Assembly: GCA_023412655.1 (NCBI GenBank) | Contig: JAEYNH010000195.1 | Span: 1-49,084, forward strand | DNA from: Pseudomonadota bacterium | GTDB taxonomy: Bacteria; Pseudomonadota; Alphaproteobacteria; Caulobacterales; Caulobacteraceae | DNA length: 49,084 bases | Direction: 5' to 3' | Shown: positions 15,401-24,753 of the stretch, one piece after another | Position numbering within the stretch: the stretch's first letter is position 1 | Layout: every line of letters starts with the position of its first letter | Position numbers and translations under genes: made by a program | The notes under the pieces: generated by a model | Database searches by the model: none | Told to the model about the DNA's origin: nothing | What the model saw: the letters and a program-made list of their open reading frames with translations, nothing else

Positions 15401-16807
15401 ATGCCCGCGCTGTCGCAGCGCAAGATCGACATCGTGCGTACGCTCGTCGAGACGGCCCCCGACAAGATCGTCGGCGGGCTGCAGATGGCGCTCGCGGAGA
15501 CGGGTGAGGATTCCGCCCTCGGCAGCGTGCGCCGGCTCGTCGAGCGCGAGGTCGGCGAGCGCCGGCTGCGCAACACCGTGCTCCAGGCCATCGCTCCCAT
15601 GTGCGTCGGCGACGGCCGTGCGCCGGGCTACCTGACCTTTCCCTCGGGCGTCTTGCCCCTCGTCTGGCGCGCCCTCCGCGCGACGGCGGTGGAAGAGGTG
15701 CGCGAGGCCGAGATGGCCTTCAACGAGTTCAGCCCCGAGGACGGCTCGGACGAGGCCTTCGACCACCTGGCGCGGATCGCCGCCTACGGCCTGAGGTCCC
15801 GGGAATATCCGTTGTTCCGCGAGGCCGCCGAACGGGCGGACGCCGCCCGCCCCGGGGGCGCGGAGCAGCTGGCCGCCTGCCTCGAACTGTCGCCGGTGGT
15901 GCGCCGCGCCACCCCGCGCATCGGCGAATGGCTGGCCTCGTTCAGCGGCGGGTCGGCCGCCGCCGCCCGGCTCGCCTACAAGGACGCCGTGGCCATCGCC
16001 GAGGACGCCGGCCCCCGCTTCTTCGAAATGCTCGCCGCCCAGATGCCCCAGCCGTGGATGGTCCTGCGGATCATCTCCGAGGTCATGGACAAGCCGAACG
16101 AGCGCTACCTGGCGGATTCCGAGATGGCCGTCTTCGGCGAGCGCCTGATGGACGAGATCGACGCCTCGCTGAAGGCCATAGCCCGGCTGGACGCCGACGG
16201 CGGGAGCGGGGCGGCGCGCGAGGCTGGCCGGCGGGTGGAGCTGATCACCCTGCAGATCACCGAGCTCGAGACCTGCGTCGACCTGGCCAAGGAACATGGC
16301 TGGGGTCACCGCGTCTCCAAGCAGAAGGCGTCCCTGGCGGCGGTGGTCGAAGGCCGCATCCGCGAGGCCGAGAAGTACGCCGTCCTGGCCCTGCCCACCG
16401 AGCGCGCGCGCCTGCGGCGCATCCGCCGGCCGCAGCCCCGCCTGACCCTGCCGCCGGACACCCGGACCGTCAGCCGCGCCACGACCCTGCTGACCTTCGT
16501 TCAGGAGGTCCGCTCCAGCGCCAACTACGGCGGGTTCGCCGCCGCGCGCAGCAAGATGCTGGAGACCGTGGGCGAGCACATCGACATCTATGTCGAGGAG
16601 CTCATCGATCTGGTGAAGACCGGCGATGTGGAAGACGAGGCCCTGGCCCAGGACTTCCTCGGCGTGGCCGCCGACCTCAGCCTGCTGATCCGGGGCCAGA
16701 AGGCGGCCGACCTCGTTCGCCGGCGGGCGGCGGCCGCCTCCAATCCCGAGGCGGCGGCGCATGACGACGAGACCCTCGCGGAGCCGGCGGCCGAGCCCTG
16801 GGGCTGA
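15401..16807 (+). CDS. Large helical protein of unknown function
   Basis: A 468-residue soluble protein without signal peptide or membrane segments, rich in Ala, Arg, Glu and Leu and predicted almost wholly helical. It starts MPALSQRKIDIVRTLVETAP and ends in a low-complexity acidic tail (AAAHDDETLAEPAAEP). I recognise no domain, catalytic motif or repeat. Codon use and the uninterrupted frame match its neighbours, so it is a real gene. It lies 88 bp after the FeuQ-like kinase and 111 bp before ccmI, and is probably a separate transcription unit. I associate this type with conserved Caulobacterales hypotheticals, but only loosely. Confidence 0.8.
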   Translation: MPALSQRKIDIVRTLVETAPDKIVGGLQMALAETGEDSALGSVRRLVEREVGERRLRNTVLQAIAPMCVGDGRAPGYLTFPSGVLPLVWRALRATAVEEVREAEMAFNEFSPEDGSDEAFDHLARIAAYGLRSREYPLFREAAERADAARPGGAEQLAACLELSPVVRRATPRIGEWLASFSGGSAAAARLAYKDAVAIAEDAGPRFFEMLAAQMPQPWMVLRIISEVMDKPNERYLADSEMAVFGERLMDEIDASLKAIARLDADGGSGAAREAGRRVELITLQITELETCVDLAKEHGWGHRVSKQKASLAAVVEGRIREAEKYAVLALPTERARLRRIRRPQPRLTLPPDTRTVSRATTLLTFVQEVRSSANYGGFAAARSKMLETVGEHIDIYVEELIDLVKTGDVEDEALAQDFLGVAADLSLLIRGQKAADLVRRRAAAASNPEAAAHDDETLAEPAAEPWG

Positions 16808-16903
16808 TCGCCTCCGCCGCCTGACGCCGGCGGGGGGCGCGGAAGCCGGCGCGAACGGTGGGGGTGGTGTGACAGGTCGCACTCGCCCCCTACCGAACTT
16901 TCG

Positions 16904-16911
16904 GCTAAAGC
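16904..16911 (+). promoter_or_regulatory. Probable -10 element of ccmI (leaderless transcript likely)
   Basis: GCTAAAGC resembles the GCTANAWC -10 pattern and ends seven bases before the ccmI ATG at 16919. No Shine-Dalgarno sequence stands before that ATG. The arrangement mirrors the one at prfC (1925-1932). Confidence 0.4.
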
Positions 16912-16918
16912 CCCTCGC

Positions 16919-17998
16919 ATGATCGTTTTCTGGGTCGCAGCCGGGGCGCTGACGGCCGCTGCCGCAGCCTTGATTTTGATGCGCGCCGCTCGCGCCGCGG
17001 ACCCGGAGTCGGCGGGCGATCCCGCCGCCGTTCTCTATCGCCGCCAGTTGTCCGAGATCGACGAGCTGGCCGATCGCGGGCTGATGGGGGAAGCCGAGCG
17101 CAAGAGCGCCCACGCCGAGGCCGCCCGCCGCCTGCTGGCGGCGTCCGACGCGCCCCGCGACGACTGGAGCGCCGAGCCCAAGGCGCGCAAGCGCGTCCTG
17201 CTGGCGGTGACCGCCGTGCCCGCCCTGACCCTTGGCCTCTATCTGGTGTTGGGCTCGCCCGGCTTCCCGGACCAGCCCTACGCCAAGCGCCTCGAAGGCT
17301 GGCGGAACCAGGACCTGCAGACCCTGACCGCGCCTCAGATCGGCGCCGTCCTGCGCGATGTGCTGAAGAGCCGCCGGGACGATCCCGAAGGCTACCGCAT
17401 GCTGGCCATCGTCGAGCTGGAGTCGGGCAACATGCCGGGCGCCATCCGCGCCATCCGCCGGGCCGTGGCCATCGCGCCGGACCGGGCGGATCTGCGTCAC
17501 ATGCTGGGCGAGGCCCTGGTGATGCAGGCCGGCGGGAAGGTGGACGCCGACGCCGAGGCGGTGTTCGCCGAGCTACTGCGCCGCGATCCCAAGGACGCCT
17601 CGGCCCGGTTCTACCTGGCCCAGGCCAAGGCCGAGAAGGGGCAGGGCGCCCAGGCCGCGGCCGAGCTGCGCGGCCTGCTCGCCGATCTGCCGGCCGGCGA
17701 CGAGCGCCGCCCGTACGTGGAAGCCGCCATCGCACGGGCCGAGGGCGACTTCGCCCCCACCCGCGAACCGGCCCCCGAACTGGACGCCATCCGGGGCATG
17801 GTCGCCAGCCTCGCCGCCCGGCTGAAGGAAACGCCGGACGACCCCGAGGGGTGGGTGCGGCTGGTGCGGTCCTATTCCGTCCTTGGCCAGGCCGCCGAAC
17901 GTGACGCCGCCTTGACCCAGGCCAAGGCGCGGTACGCCGGACAGCCCGATATCCTGCGGCAGTTGGACGAGGCCGCCCGCGCGGCCCCGATGCAGTGA
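16919..17998 (+). CDS. ccmI: Cytochrome c maturation protein CcmI (CycH)
   Basis: Holds apocytochrome c near the heme ligation complex. The 359-residue protein has an N-terminal TM (residues 2-22) and a short loop with YRRQLSEIDELADRGLMGEAE, the CcmI leucine-zipper-like segment. A second TM lies near 94-112. A periplasmic part follows with TPR-like units (EGYRMLAIVELESGNMPGAI and similar) that bind the apocytochrome C-terminus. First gene of a ccmI-ccmE-ccmF-ccmH operon, the rhizobial cycHJKL arrangement. Confidence 0.93.
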   Translation: MIVFWVAAGALTAAAAALILMRAARAADPESAGDPAAVLYRRQLSEIDELADRGLMGEAERKSAHAEAARRLLAASDAPRDDWSAEPKARKRVLLAVTAVPALTLGLYLVLGSPGFPDQPYAKRLEGWRNQDLQTLTAPQIGAVLRDVLKSRRDDPEGYRMLAIVELESGNMPGAIRAIRRAVAIAPDRADLRHMLGEALVMQAGGKVDADAEAVFAELLRRDPKDASARFYLAQAKAEKGQGAQAAAELRGLLADLPAGDERRPYVEAAIARAEGDFAPTREPAPELDAIRGMVASLAARLKETPDDPEGWVRLVRSYSVLGQAAERDAALTQAKARYAGQPDILRQLDEAARAAPMQ

Positions 17999-18008
17999 GC
18001 GTCAATCC

Positions 18009-18506
18009 ATGAGTTGGTTACCGAAATCGCCGAAGGCGCGGCGCCGCCTGACCCTGATAGCCGCCATCGCTCCGGTGCTGGCCGTGGCCGTCGGCCTGAC
18101 CCTGTGGGGCCTCTCGGATTCGATTTCGTTCTTCTACACGCCCAGCCAGGCCGAGGCGGCCAAGCCCGAGCCCGGCCGTTCCATCCAGCTCGGCGGCCTC
18201 GTCGAGGCCGGTTCGGTGGTCAAACACCCGGACGGCCGGGTGGAGTTCACCATCACCGACCAGAAGGCCCAGGATCGCATCTCCTTCCAGGGCGACCTGC
18301 CGGACCTGTTCCGTGAAGGGCAGGGAATCGTCGCCATCGGCGCCTATCGCGAGGACGGGGGCTTCGAGGCCAAGCGCGTGCTCGCCAAGCACGACGAGCG
18401 CTACATGCCGCGCGAGGTGGAGAAGGCGCTGAAGGAACAGGGCGAGTGGTACGGCGATGGCCATCGGCCCGAGCACGTGTCCAAGGGGAGCGGGGCCGCA
18501 GAGTGA
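18009..18506 (+). CDS. ccmE: Heme chaperone CcmE (CycJ)
   Basis: Carries heme covalently to the CcmF/H ligation complex on the periplasmic side. The 165-residue protein has one N-terminal TM anchor and an OB-fold. The heme-binding His is H128 in LAKHDERYMP, with Y132 as the axial-ligand tyrosine, equivalent to H130 and Y134 of E. coli CcmE. Its stop overlaps the GTG start of ccmF (GTGA). The gene follows ccmI by ten bases. Confidence 0.96.
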   Translation: MSWLPKSPKARRRLTLIAAIAPVLAVAVGLTLWGLSDSISFFYTPSQAEAAKPEPGRSIQLGGLVEAGSVVKHPDGRVEFTITDQKAQDRISFQGDLPDLFREGQGIVAIGAYREDGGFEAKRVLAKHDERYMPREVEKALKEQGEWYGDGHRPEHVSKGSGAAE

Positions 18507-20476
18507 TCGCTGAGATCGGGAGCTTCGCGCTCATCCTGGCGCTGGCGCTGTCCGTCGCTCAGGTGGCGCTGTCTTTTGCGGCGCGCTGGCGCAGGTCGGC
18601 GGTCCTGGCCGGGGCCGGCGAGGGCGCCGCCCTCGGCGCATTCCTCACCGTCGGCGTGGCCTTCGCCGCGCTGATGTACGCCTTCGTCAATTCCGACTTC
18701 TCGGTGGCCAATGTCGCCGCCAACTCCCATTCCGAGAAGCCGCTGCTCTATCGGGTGGCCGGGACCTGGGGCAGCCACGAAGGCTCCATGCTGCTGTGGT
18801 GCCTGGCCCTGACCGGCTTTGGCGCCGCCGCCGCCGGTCTGGGGCGCAGCCTGCCCCGCGGCCTGCGCGCCGTGACGGTGGGGACCCAGGGGCTGCTCGG
18901 CGTCGTCTTCCTGGCCTACACGGTGTTCGCCTCCAACCCCCTGGCCCGTCTGGCCGAGGTTCCGGTGGAAGGGCGTTCGCTCAATCCGCTGCTGCAGGAC
19001 CCGGCCCTGGCCGTGCACCCGCCGTTCCTCTACGCCGGCTATGTCGGCATGTCGGTGGTGTTCTCGTTCGCCGTGGCGGCCCTGGTGGAGGGCCGGGTGG
19101 ACGCCGCCTGGGCCCGCTGGGTGCGGCCCTGGACCCTCGCCGCCTGGAGCTTCCTCACGGTCGGCATCATGCTCGGCTCGTTCTGGGCCTATTACGAGCT
19201 GGGCTGGGGCGGCTGGTGGTTCTGGGATCCGGTGGAGAACGCCAGCTTCATGCCCTGGCTGATCGCCGCGGCCCTGCTCCATTCCGCCGTCGTCACCGAG
19301 AAGCGCGGCGCCCTTCCGGGCTGGACGGTGTTCCTGGCCCTGGCCGGCTTCACCTTCTCCATGCTGGGCGCCTTCCTGGTGCGCTCGGGCGTGCTCACCA
19401 GCGTCCACGCCTTCGCGGTCGATCCCACCCGTGGGGTCCTGCTGCTGATGATCCTGGGCCTGACCGGCGGGCTGGGCTTTGCGCTCTTCGCCTGGCGCGC
19501 CCCCAGCCTGCAGCAGGGCGGGGTCTTCGCCCCGGTCAGCCGGGAAAGCGCCCTGGTGCTCAACAACATCCTGCTGACCGCCGCCACGGCCACGGTTCTG
19601 CTGGGCACCCTGTTCCCGCTGATCCGCGAAGCCGCCACCGGCGAGGCGATCTCGGTGGGGCCGCCCTACTTCAACCTCACCTTCACACCGCTGATGACCG
19701 CCCTGATGATCCTGCTGCCGGTGGGGCCGCTGCTGGCCTGGAAGCGCGGCGACGCCAGGGCGGCGGGCAAACGGCTGTGGTGGGCCTTCGCCTGCGCCGT
19801 CGGCATCGGCTGGGTGGTCTTCGCCGCCGTCACGCCGCGCCATGGCCTAGGGGCGGCGGGCGTGGCCATGGGGGTCTGGCTGATCGCCGGCGCCCTGGCC
19901 GAGATCTTCGAGCGGATCCGCCTGTTCCGGGCGCCGGGGGCCGAAAGCTGGCGCCGGCTGTGGGGCCTGCCCCGCGGCGCCTGGGGGATGACCCTGGCGC
20001 ACCTGGGTCTGGGCATCTTCGTCCTGGGCGCGGTGTTCGAAACCACCTGGAAGGTGGAGGCCGCCGAGGCGCTGCCGGTGGGCGGGGCCCTGGACGTGGG
20101 CGCCTATCACGTGAAGCTGGACAGCATCGCCGCCGTCGAGGGGCCGAACTACGAGGCCGAGCGCGGCCAGATCACCGTGACCAAGGACGGCGAGGTCGTC
20201 TGCCGGGTCAGCCCCGAGCGGCGGCTCTATTCCGCCGGCGGCCAGACCACCAGCGAGGTCGGCCTCTGCTACCGGGGCCTCAGCCACATCTACGTGGTGC
20301 TCGGCGAGCGCCGCGAGGGCGCGGGCGGGCCGGTCTGGCTCGTGCGGGCCTACTGGAATCCCTGGGCGACGCTGATCTTCGTCGGCCCGACCATCATGGC
20401 CCTGGGTGGGCTGGTCTCCCTGTCGGACCGGCGCCTGCGGCTCGGCGTCGCCCGTCGCAAGGAGGCCGCCAAATGA
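18503..20476 (+). CDS. ccmF: Heme lyase subunit CcmF (CycK)
   Basis: Multi-spanning core of the system I cytochrome c heme lyase, 657 residues with about 15 hydrophobic segments. The tryptophan-rich WWD region is WGGWWFWDPVENASFMPWL, which handles heme from CcmE. The early motif RVAGTWGSHEGSMLLWCL and the conserved histidines near it fit CcmF. The GTG start at 18503 overlaps the ccmE stop codon. The open frame extends to 18446 but lies inside ccmE. Its stop overlaps the ccmH ATG (ATGA). Confidence 0.96.
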   Translation: MIAEIGSFALILALALSVAQVALSFAARWRRSAVLAGAGEGAALGAFLTVGVAFAALMYAFVNSDFSVANVAANSHSEKPLLYRVAGTWGSHEGSMLLWCLALTGFGAAAAGLGRSLPRGLRAVTVGTQGLLGVVFLAYTVFASNPLARLAEVPVEGRSLNPLLQDPALAVHPPFLYAGYVGMSVVFSFAVAALVEGRVDAAWARWVRPWTLAAWSFLTVGIMLGSFWAYYELGWGGWWFWDPVENASFMPWLIAAALLHSAVVTEKRGALPGWTVFLALAGFTFSMLGAFLVRSGVLTSVHAFAVDPTRGVLLLMILGLTGGLGFALFAWRAPSLQQGGVFAPVSRESALVLNNILLTAATATVLLGTLFPLIREAATGEAISVGPPYFNLTFTPLMTALMILLPVGPLLAWKRGDARAAGKRLWWAFACAVGIGWVVFAAVTPRHGLGAAGVAMGVWLIAGALAEIFERIRLFRAPGAESWRRLWGLPRGAWGMTLAHLGLGIFVLGAVFETTWKVEAAEALPVGGALDVGAYHVKLDSIAAVEGPNYEAERGQITVTKDGEVVCRVSPERRLYSAGGQTTSEVGLCYRGLSHIYVVLGERREGAGGPVWLVRAYWNPWATLIFVGPTIMALGGLVSLSDRRLRLGVARRKEAAK

Positions 20477-20925
20477 AGCTGAGGGCGCTGATCGCCGCGG
20501 GCTTTGGCGCGCTGTCCATCGCCGCGGCGTCCGATCCGGCCGAGCGCCTGCAGGATCCGGCCCAGGAGGCGCTCGCCCGCGAGATCTTCCGCGATGTGCG
20601 CTGCCTGGTCTGCCAGAACGAGTCGATCGATGATTCGGAGGCCGAGCTCGCCAAGGACCTGCGGGCCATCGTCCGCGAGCAGGTGGCGGCCGGGCAGAGC
20701 GAGGACCAGGTCAAGCGGTTCCTCACCGACCGCTATGGCGAGTTCGTGCTGCTGACGCCCTCGTTCAACGCCTGGAACCTGGCGCTGTGGATCGGCCCGT
20801 TCCTGGTGCTTGCGGCCGGTGTCGCCCTGTTGCTGCGCCGTCTGAAGGCGCGGCAGGCCGAGCCTGAGCTTTCCGAGGAGGAGGCTCGCCGGCTGGCAAA
20901 GATCGCAGACTCTGAAACGCACTGA
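20473..20925 (+). CDS. ccmH: Cytochrome c maturation thioredox protein CcmH (CycL)
   Basis: Reduces or holds apocytochrome CXXCH cysteines before heme attachment. The 150-residue protein has a signal-like N-terminus, the redox motif RCLVCQNESIDDSEAELA and one C-terminal TM (about 104-123, WNLALWIGPFLVLAAGVALL). That is the short CcmH/CycL form, with CcmI as a separate gene. No ccmG (DsbE) lies in the operon, as in cycHJKL, so the thioredoxin partner must be encoded elsewhere. Confidence 0.95.
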   Translation: MKLRALIAAGFGALSIAAASDPAERLQDPAQEALAREIFRDVRCLVCQNESIDDSEAELAKDLRAIVREQVAAGQSEDQVKRFLTDRYGEFVLLTPSFNAWNLALWIGPFLVLAAGVALLLRRLKARQAEPELSEEEARRLAKIADSETH

Positions 20926-21070
20926 CATGTTTGCGCCAAAGATCAGACGCGATGCTGCGCACAGGCTTGCCTAAACGTAACTTGAGGGGCGTTGCACTTC
21001 CGTGCATCGGACCTAGGTTGTTCGGGCGTCCCCGCGGCCTGCGGGGGGCACCAGGGAAATTGTAACGCTG

Positions 21071-22636
21071 ATGACTTCGAAGAAGACGGGTTACCTGCTT
21101 GGCGCGGTCGCGGGCGCCGGTGTGATGGCCGCGGCGGTGGCGGGCGCCGGGATGCGTATGCCCGAGGCGCGGGCCGACCAACTGCAAGGGGGCCTCATCA
21201 AGGCCTCGACCGCTCCCATCTTCGCGCCCCCGCCGGGCGCTCCTATGTCCTTCGCCGACATCTTCGACCGCGTCTCCCCGGCCGTGGTGTCGATCAATGT
21301 CACCAGCCGGATGAGCGCCGACACCCTGCGGCAGATCCCGGGCTTCCCCTTCAACATCATTCCGCGGCCGCCGGGCGGCGAAGAGGACGGTGATGATCCG
21401 GGCGGCCAGACCGAGCGCGGCCAGCCGCGCCTGCCCACCCAGCAGTCGGCGGGCTCGGGCTTCTTCGTCTCGGCCGACGGCTACATCGTCACCAACAACC
21501 ACGTGGTCGAGAACGCCGAGAGCATCACCGTCGTCCTGAAGGACGAGACCGAGCTCCAGGCCAAGGTCGTCGGCCGCGACGAGGCCACCGACCTGGCGGT
21601 CATCAAGGTCGAGGGCGGCAAGGGCCCCTACCCCTTTGTCAATTTCGAGAACGCGGCCCGCCCCCGCGTGGGCGACTGGGTGATCACCGTCGGCAACCCC
21701 TTCGGCCTGGGCGGCACCGCCACGGCGGGCATCGTCTCGGCCTACGGTCGCGACATCGGCGAGACCTTCGTCGACTTCATCCAGATCGACGCGCCCATCA
21801 ACCGCGGCAACTCGGGCGGTCCCACGTTTGACGTCTATGGCCGGGTCATCGGCGTGAACACGGCGATCTTCTCGCCCTCTGGCGGCTCGGTAGGCATCGG
21901 CTTCGCGATCCCGGCCGAAGTGGCCGACGGCGTGGTTAAGCAGCTGATCAATGGCGGCCGGATCGAGCGCGGCTACATCGGCGCGACGATCCAGAACTTC
22001 ACCACGGAAATGGCCGAGGCGGCTGGTCTGGGGTCGCAGCGGGGCGCCATCGTCGCCGACCTCACCGCCGGCGGCCCCTCACAGCGAGCGGGCCTGCAGG
22101 TGGGCGATATCGTCACCTCGATCAACGGCCAGCCGGTGCGCTCCTCGTCGGAGCTGACGCGTCAGGTGGCCCGGGCCAAGCCGGGCGACAGCCTGCGCCT
22201 GGAAGTGATCCGCGAAGGTCGACGCCAAACGGTGACGGTCCGCTCGGGCGTGCGCCCGTCGGAGCGCGACCTGGTGGCGAACGACAACTCGAGCGGCGGC
22301 TCCCGCACCCCCGGGGCGCCGGGCGGGCCCGCCGTCTCCGCGCCGGTTCTGGGCATGAGGCTGGGTGTACTGGACGAAGCCGCGCGCCAGCGCCTGAGCC
22401 TGCCGGCGGGGGTTCGTGGCGCGCTCGTCGAAAACGTGGAACAGGGTTCGGACGCCGCGACCAAGGGCCTGCGACGGGGCGATGTCATCACCCGGGCGAA
22501 CGACCGTGCGGTGACCAGCGCCGCCGACCTCGCCGCCGTGGTGGAGGCCGCCAAGAAGGCCGGGCGCACCAGCGTTCTGGTCGGCGTGTACCGCAGCGGC
22601 CGGACGTCCTTCCTGCCGCTGAAGGTTTCGGGCTAG
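21071..22636 (+). CDS. degP: Periplasmic serine protease, DegP/HtrA (Do) family
   Basis: Degrades or refolds misfolded envelope proteins. The 521-residue protein has an N-terminal signal, then a trypsin-like domain with catalytic H144 (TNNHVV), D174 (ATDLAVIK) and S248 (RGNSGGP). Two PDZ domains follow (about 290-385 and 425-515), the first with GYIGATIQ and the second with VLGMRLGVLDE. A Gly/Pro linker separates them. It lies 145 bp behind ccmH and 31 bp before a response regulator, an order also known from rhizobia. The adjacent regulator pair may control it. Confidence 0.95.
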   Translation: MTSKKTGYLLGAVAGAGVMAAAVAGAGMRMPEARADQLQGGLIKASTAPIFAPPPGAPMSFADIFDRVSPAVVSINVTSRMSADTLRQIPGFPFNIIPRPPGGEEDGDDPGGQTERGQPRLPTQQSAGSGFFVSADGYIVTNNHVVENAESITVVLKDETELQAKVVGRDEATDLAVIKVEGGKGPYPFVNFENAARPRVGDWVITVGNPFGLGGTATAGIVSAYGRDIGETFVDFIQIDAPINRGNSGGPTFDVYGRVIGVNTAIFSPSGGSVGIGFAIPAEVADGVVKQLINGGRIERGYIGATIQNFTTEMAEAAGLGSQRGAIVADLTAGGPSQRAGLQVGDIVTSINGQPVRSSSELTRQVARAKPGDSLRLEVIREGRRQTVTVRSGVRPSERDLVANDNSSGGSRTPGAPGGPAVSAPVLGMRLGVLDEAARQRLSLPAGVRGALVENVEQGSDAATKGLRRGDVITRANDRAVTSAADLAAVVEAAKKAGRTSVLVGVYRSGRTSFLPLKVSG

Positions 22637-22667
22637 GTTCCCCGAAAGCTGTGGGGGCGGGAATCAG

Positions 22668-23345
22668 ATGCGGATCCTGATCGTCGAAGACGACCTCGAA
22701 GCCGCGGGCGTGATGGCCCGCGGCCTCTCGGAGGCCGGCCATGACTGCGTCACGGCCTCCGACGGCGAAGAGGGTCTGATCGAGGCCCGCAAGGCCGATG
22801 GCGGCTTCGACGTGATGATCGTCGACCGCATGATGCCCAAGATGGACGGCGTGCAACTCGTCGAGACCATTCGTCGGGAGGGCGACCGCACCCCGGTTCT
22901 GTTCCTCTCGGCGTTGGGCGAAGTAACCGATCGGGTGGATGGCCTGCAGGCCGGCGCCGACGACTATCTGGTCAAGCCCTACGCCTTCGCCGAGCTGATC
23001 GCCCGCGTCGAAGCGCTAGCCCGGCGCCGGGACACCGGCTCCGTCCAGACCCTACTGCGGGTCGGCGAACTGGAAATGGACCTGATCGCGCGGACCGTGC
23101 ACCGTCAGGGCAAGGAGATCGACCTGCAGCCGCGCGAGTTCCAGCTGCTGGAATTCATGATGCGTCACGCAGGCCAGTCCGTGACCCGCACCATGCTGCT
23201 GGAAAAGGTCTGGCACTACCACTTCGACCCCCAGACCAACGTCATCGACGTGCACATCTCGCGGCTGCGCTCGAAGATCGACAAGGGATTCGATCGGCCG
23301 ATGCTGCAGACCGTGCGGGGCGCGGGCTACCGGCTGGACGCCTGA
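22668..23345 (+). CDS. OmpR-family response regulator next to degP
   Basis: A 225-residue regulator. The receiver has E7/D8/D9, phospho-acceptor D53 in IVDRMMPKMDG, LSAL and K in DDYLVKPY. The winged-helix DNA-binding domain has LQPREFQLLEFMMRHAG, TNVIDVHISRLRSKID and RGAGYRL, a CpxR/CzcR-like form. The paired kinase starts seven bases after its stop codon. Placement behind degP suggests an envelope-stress circuit; that is inference from context. Confidence 0.93.
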   Translation: MRILIVEDDLEAAGVMARGLSEAGHDCVTASDGEEGLIEARKADGGFDVMIVDRMMPKMDGVQLVETIRREGDRTPVLFLSALGEVTDRVDGLQAGADDYLVKPYAFAELIARVEALARRRDTGSVQTLLRVGELEMDLIARTVHRQGKEIDLQPREFQLLEFMMRHAGQSVTRTMLLEKVWHYHFDPQTNVIDVHISRLRSKIDKGFDRPMLQTVRGAGYRLDA

Positions 23346-23352
23346 GGTTCGG

Positions 23353-24753
23353 ATGCGCCTGCCGCGCATCTTTCGCACGACGCCGTTCCGGCTGACGCTG
23401 CTCTTCCTGGCGCTGTTCGCCAGCGCCGCGTCGGCATTCCTCGCCTACATCTATGTCGCCACCGCAGGGGAGGCGACCCGCCGGACCGACCAGGAAATCA
23501 GGCGCGAGATGCGCTCCCTGACCGATGTCTATGACCGAGCCGGCATCGATGCGGTGAACCAGTCGCTGATCGAACGCGCCGCCAGCGAGCGGCCCTTTCT
23601 CTACCTGCTCATGGACAAGGAGCAGCGGCGGATCTCCGGCTCCATCGAAGAGAGTCCCATCGACCAATTCACCGGAGAGCCTGCCTGGGCGACGTTCCAG
23701 GTGACCGACTTCGACGTGCAGGGCCGCGAAGTAAAGCACCCCGCGCGGGGCCTGCAGCAGCGGCTGAGCAGGGGCGAGATCCTGTTCGTCGGGGCCGACG
23801 TCGGCGAGGACGAGGCCTATGTGGGCAAGATCGTCAATGCCCTCTGGGGCTCGGTGGTCCTGGTCATCATCGTGGGCATCGCCGGAGGGGTGCTGGTCAG
23901 CCGCAACGTGTCGCGCTCGATGCAGAGTCTGACCGACGTCGTGGACCGGGTGCGCAATGGTGAACTGGGCGCGCGGGCGGGGGTGCGGGGCACTCGGGAC
24001 GAGTTCGACGAACTTGCGCAGGGCGTGAACGAGATGCTGGACCGCCTGGAGCGGTCTATGGCCGGTCACCGCCATGCCGGCGACGCCATCGCCCACGACC
24101 TTCGCTCGCCGCTGACCAGGCTGCGGGCCCGCCTGGAGGCGGCCTATCTCGACGTGGAGGCCGGCAAGGGCGATCCCCGAGAGGCGCTGGCCCAGGCGCT
24201 GACCGATACCGACGGGGTCCTGAAAACCTTCGGCGCCGTGCTGTCGATCGCCCGGCTGCAGGCGGCGGGCCAGGCGCCGGATCCAGTGGTGTTCGATCCG
24301 GCCGAATTGGGCGCGGACATCGCCGAGCTGTACGAGCCGTTGTGCGAGGACAAAGGGCTGGAGTTCGACGCCGAGTTCGCCAAGGACCTGACTGTGAGGG
24401 GAAACCGGGAATTCCTCGCCCAGGCTTTGGCCAACATCCTGGACAATGCGGTGAAATACACGCCGGCCGGCGGCGCCATCATGCTGCGCGTGCGCAGACG
24501 CTCGTCCGGCGAGGTGGAGTTCTCTGTCACCGACACGGGCCCCGGCGTGCCCGACGGTGATCGCGAGCGGGTGATCCAGCGGTTCGTACGGCTGGAGAAC
24601 AGCCGGAACGAACCCGGGGCTGGCCTGGGCCTGTCCCTCGTGGCCGCCGTGGCGGAGGCGCACGGCGGGCGCCTGCAGCTCGACGAAGGGCCCGGCAAGG
24701 TCGGAGAAAAGGGGCCTGGGCTTCGGGTCGCCCTCATTCTCCCGCGGGTTTGA
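23353..24753 (+). CDS. Membrane sensor histidine kinase partner of 22668
   Basis: A 466-residue kinase. TM1 is about residues 13-33 and TM2 about 164-183; the periplasmic loop of about 125 residues has no recognisable domain. A HAMP domain (about 183-236) precedes H248 in AIAHDLRSPLTRLRARLE. The N-box is NILDNAVKYTP and the G-box is GAGLGLSLV. It overlaps the convergent DoxX gene by 20 bp at the 3' end. It resembles CzcS/QseC-type kinases; the signal is not apparent. Confidence 0.93.
   Translation: MRLPRIFRTTPFRLTLLFLALFASAASAFLAYIYVATAGEATRRTDQEIRREMRSLTDVYDRAGIDAVNQSLIERAASERPFLYLLMDKEQRRISGSIEESPIDQFTGEPAWATFQVTDFDVQGREVKHPARGLQQRLSRGEILFVGADVGEDEAYVGKIVNALWGSVVLVIIVGIAGGVLVSRNVSRSMQSLTDVVDRVRNGELGARAGVRGTRDEFDELAQGVNEMLDRLERSMAGHRHAGDAIAHDLRSPLTRLRARLEAAYLDVEAGKGDPREALAQALTDTDGVLKTFGAVLSIARLQAAGQAPDPVVFDPAELGADIAELYEPLCEDKGLEFDAEFAKDLTVRGNREFLAQALANILDNAVKYTPAGGAIMLRVRRRSSGEVEFSVTDTGPGVPDGDRERVIQRFVRLENSRNEPGAGLGLSLVAAVAEAHGGRLQLDEGPGKVGEKGPGLRVALILPRV

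Noticed and set aside
15344..17500. 718-codon minus-strand frame across the unknown gene and ccmI
   Set aside because: It overlaps two sense-strand genes, one of them secure, and its product is a His/Gly/Gln/Arg-rich low-complexity string typical of antisense frames in GC-rich DNA.
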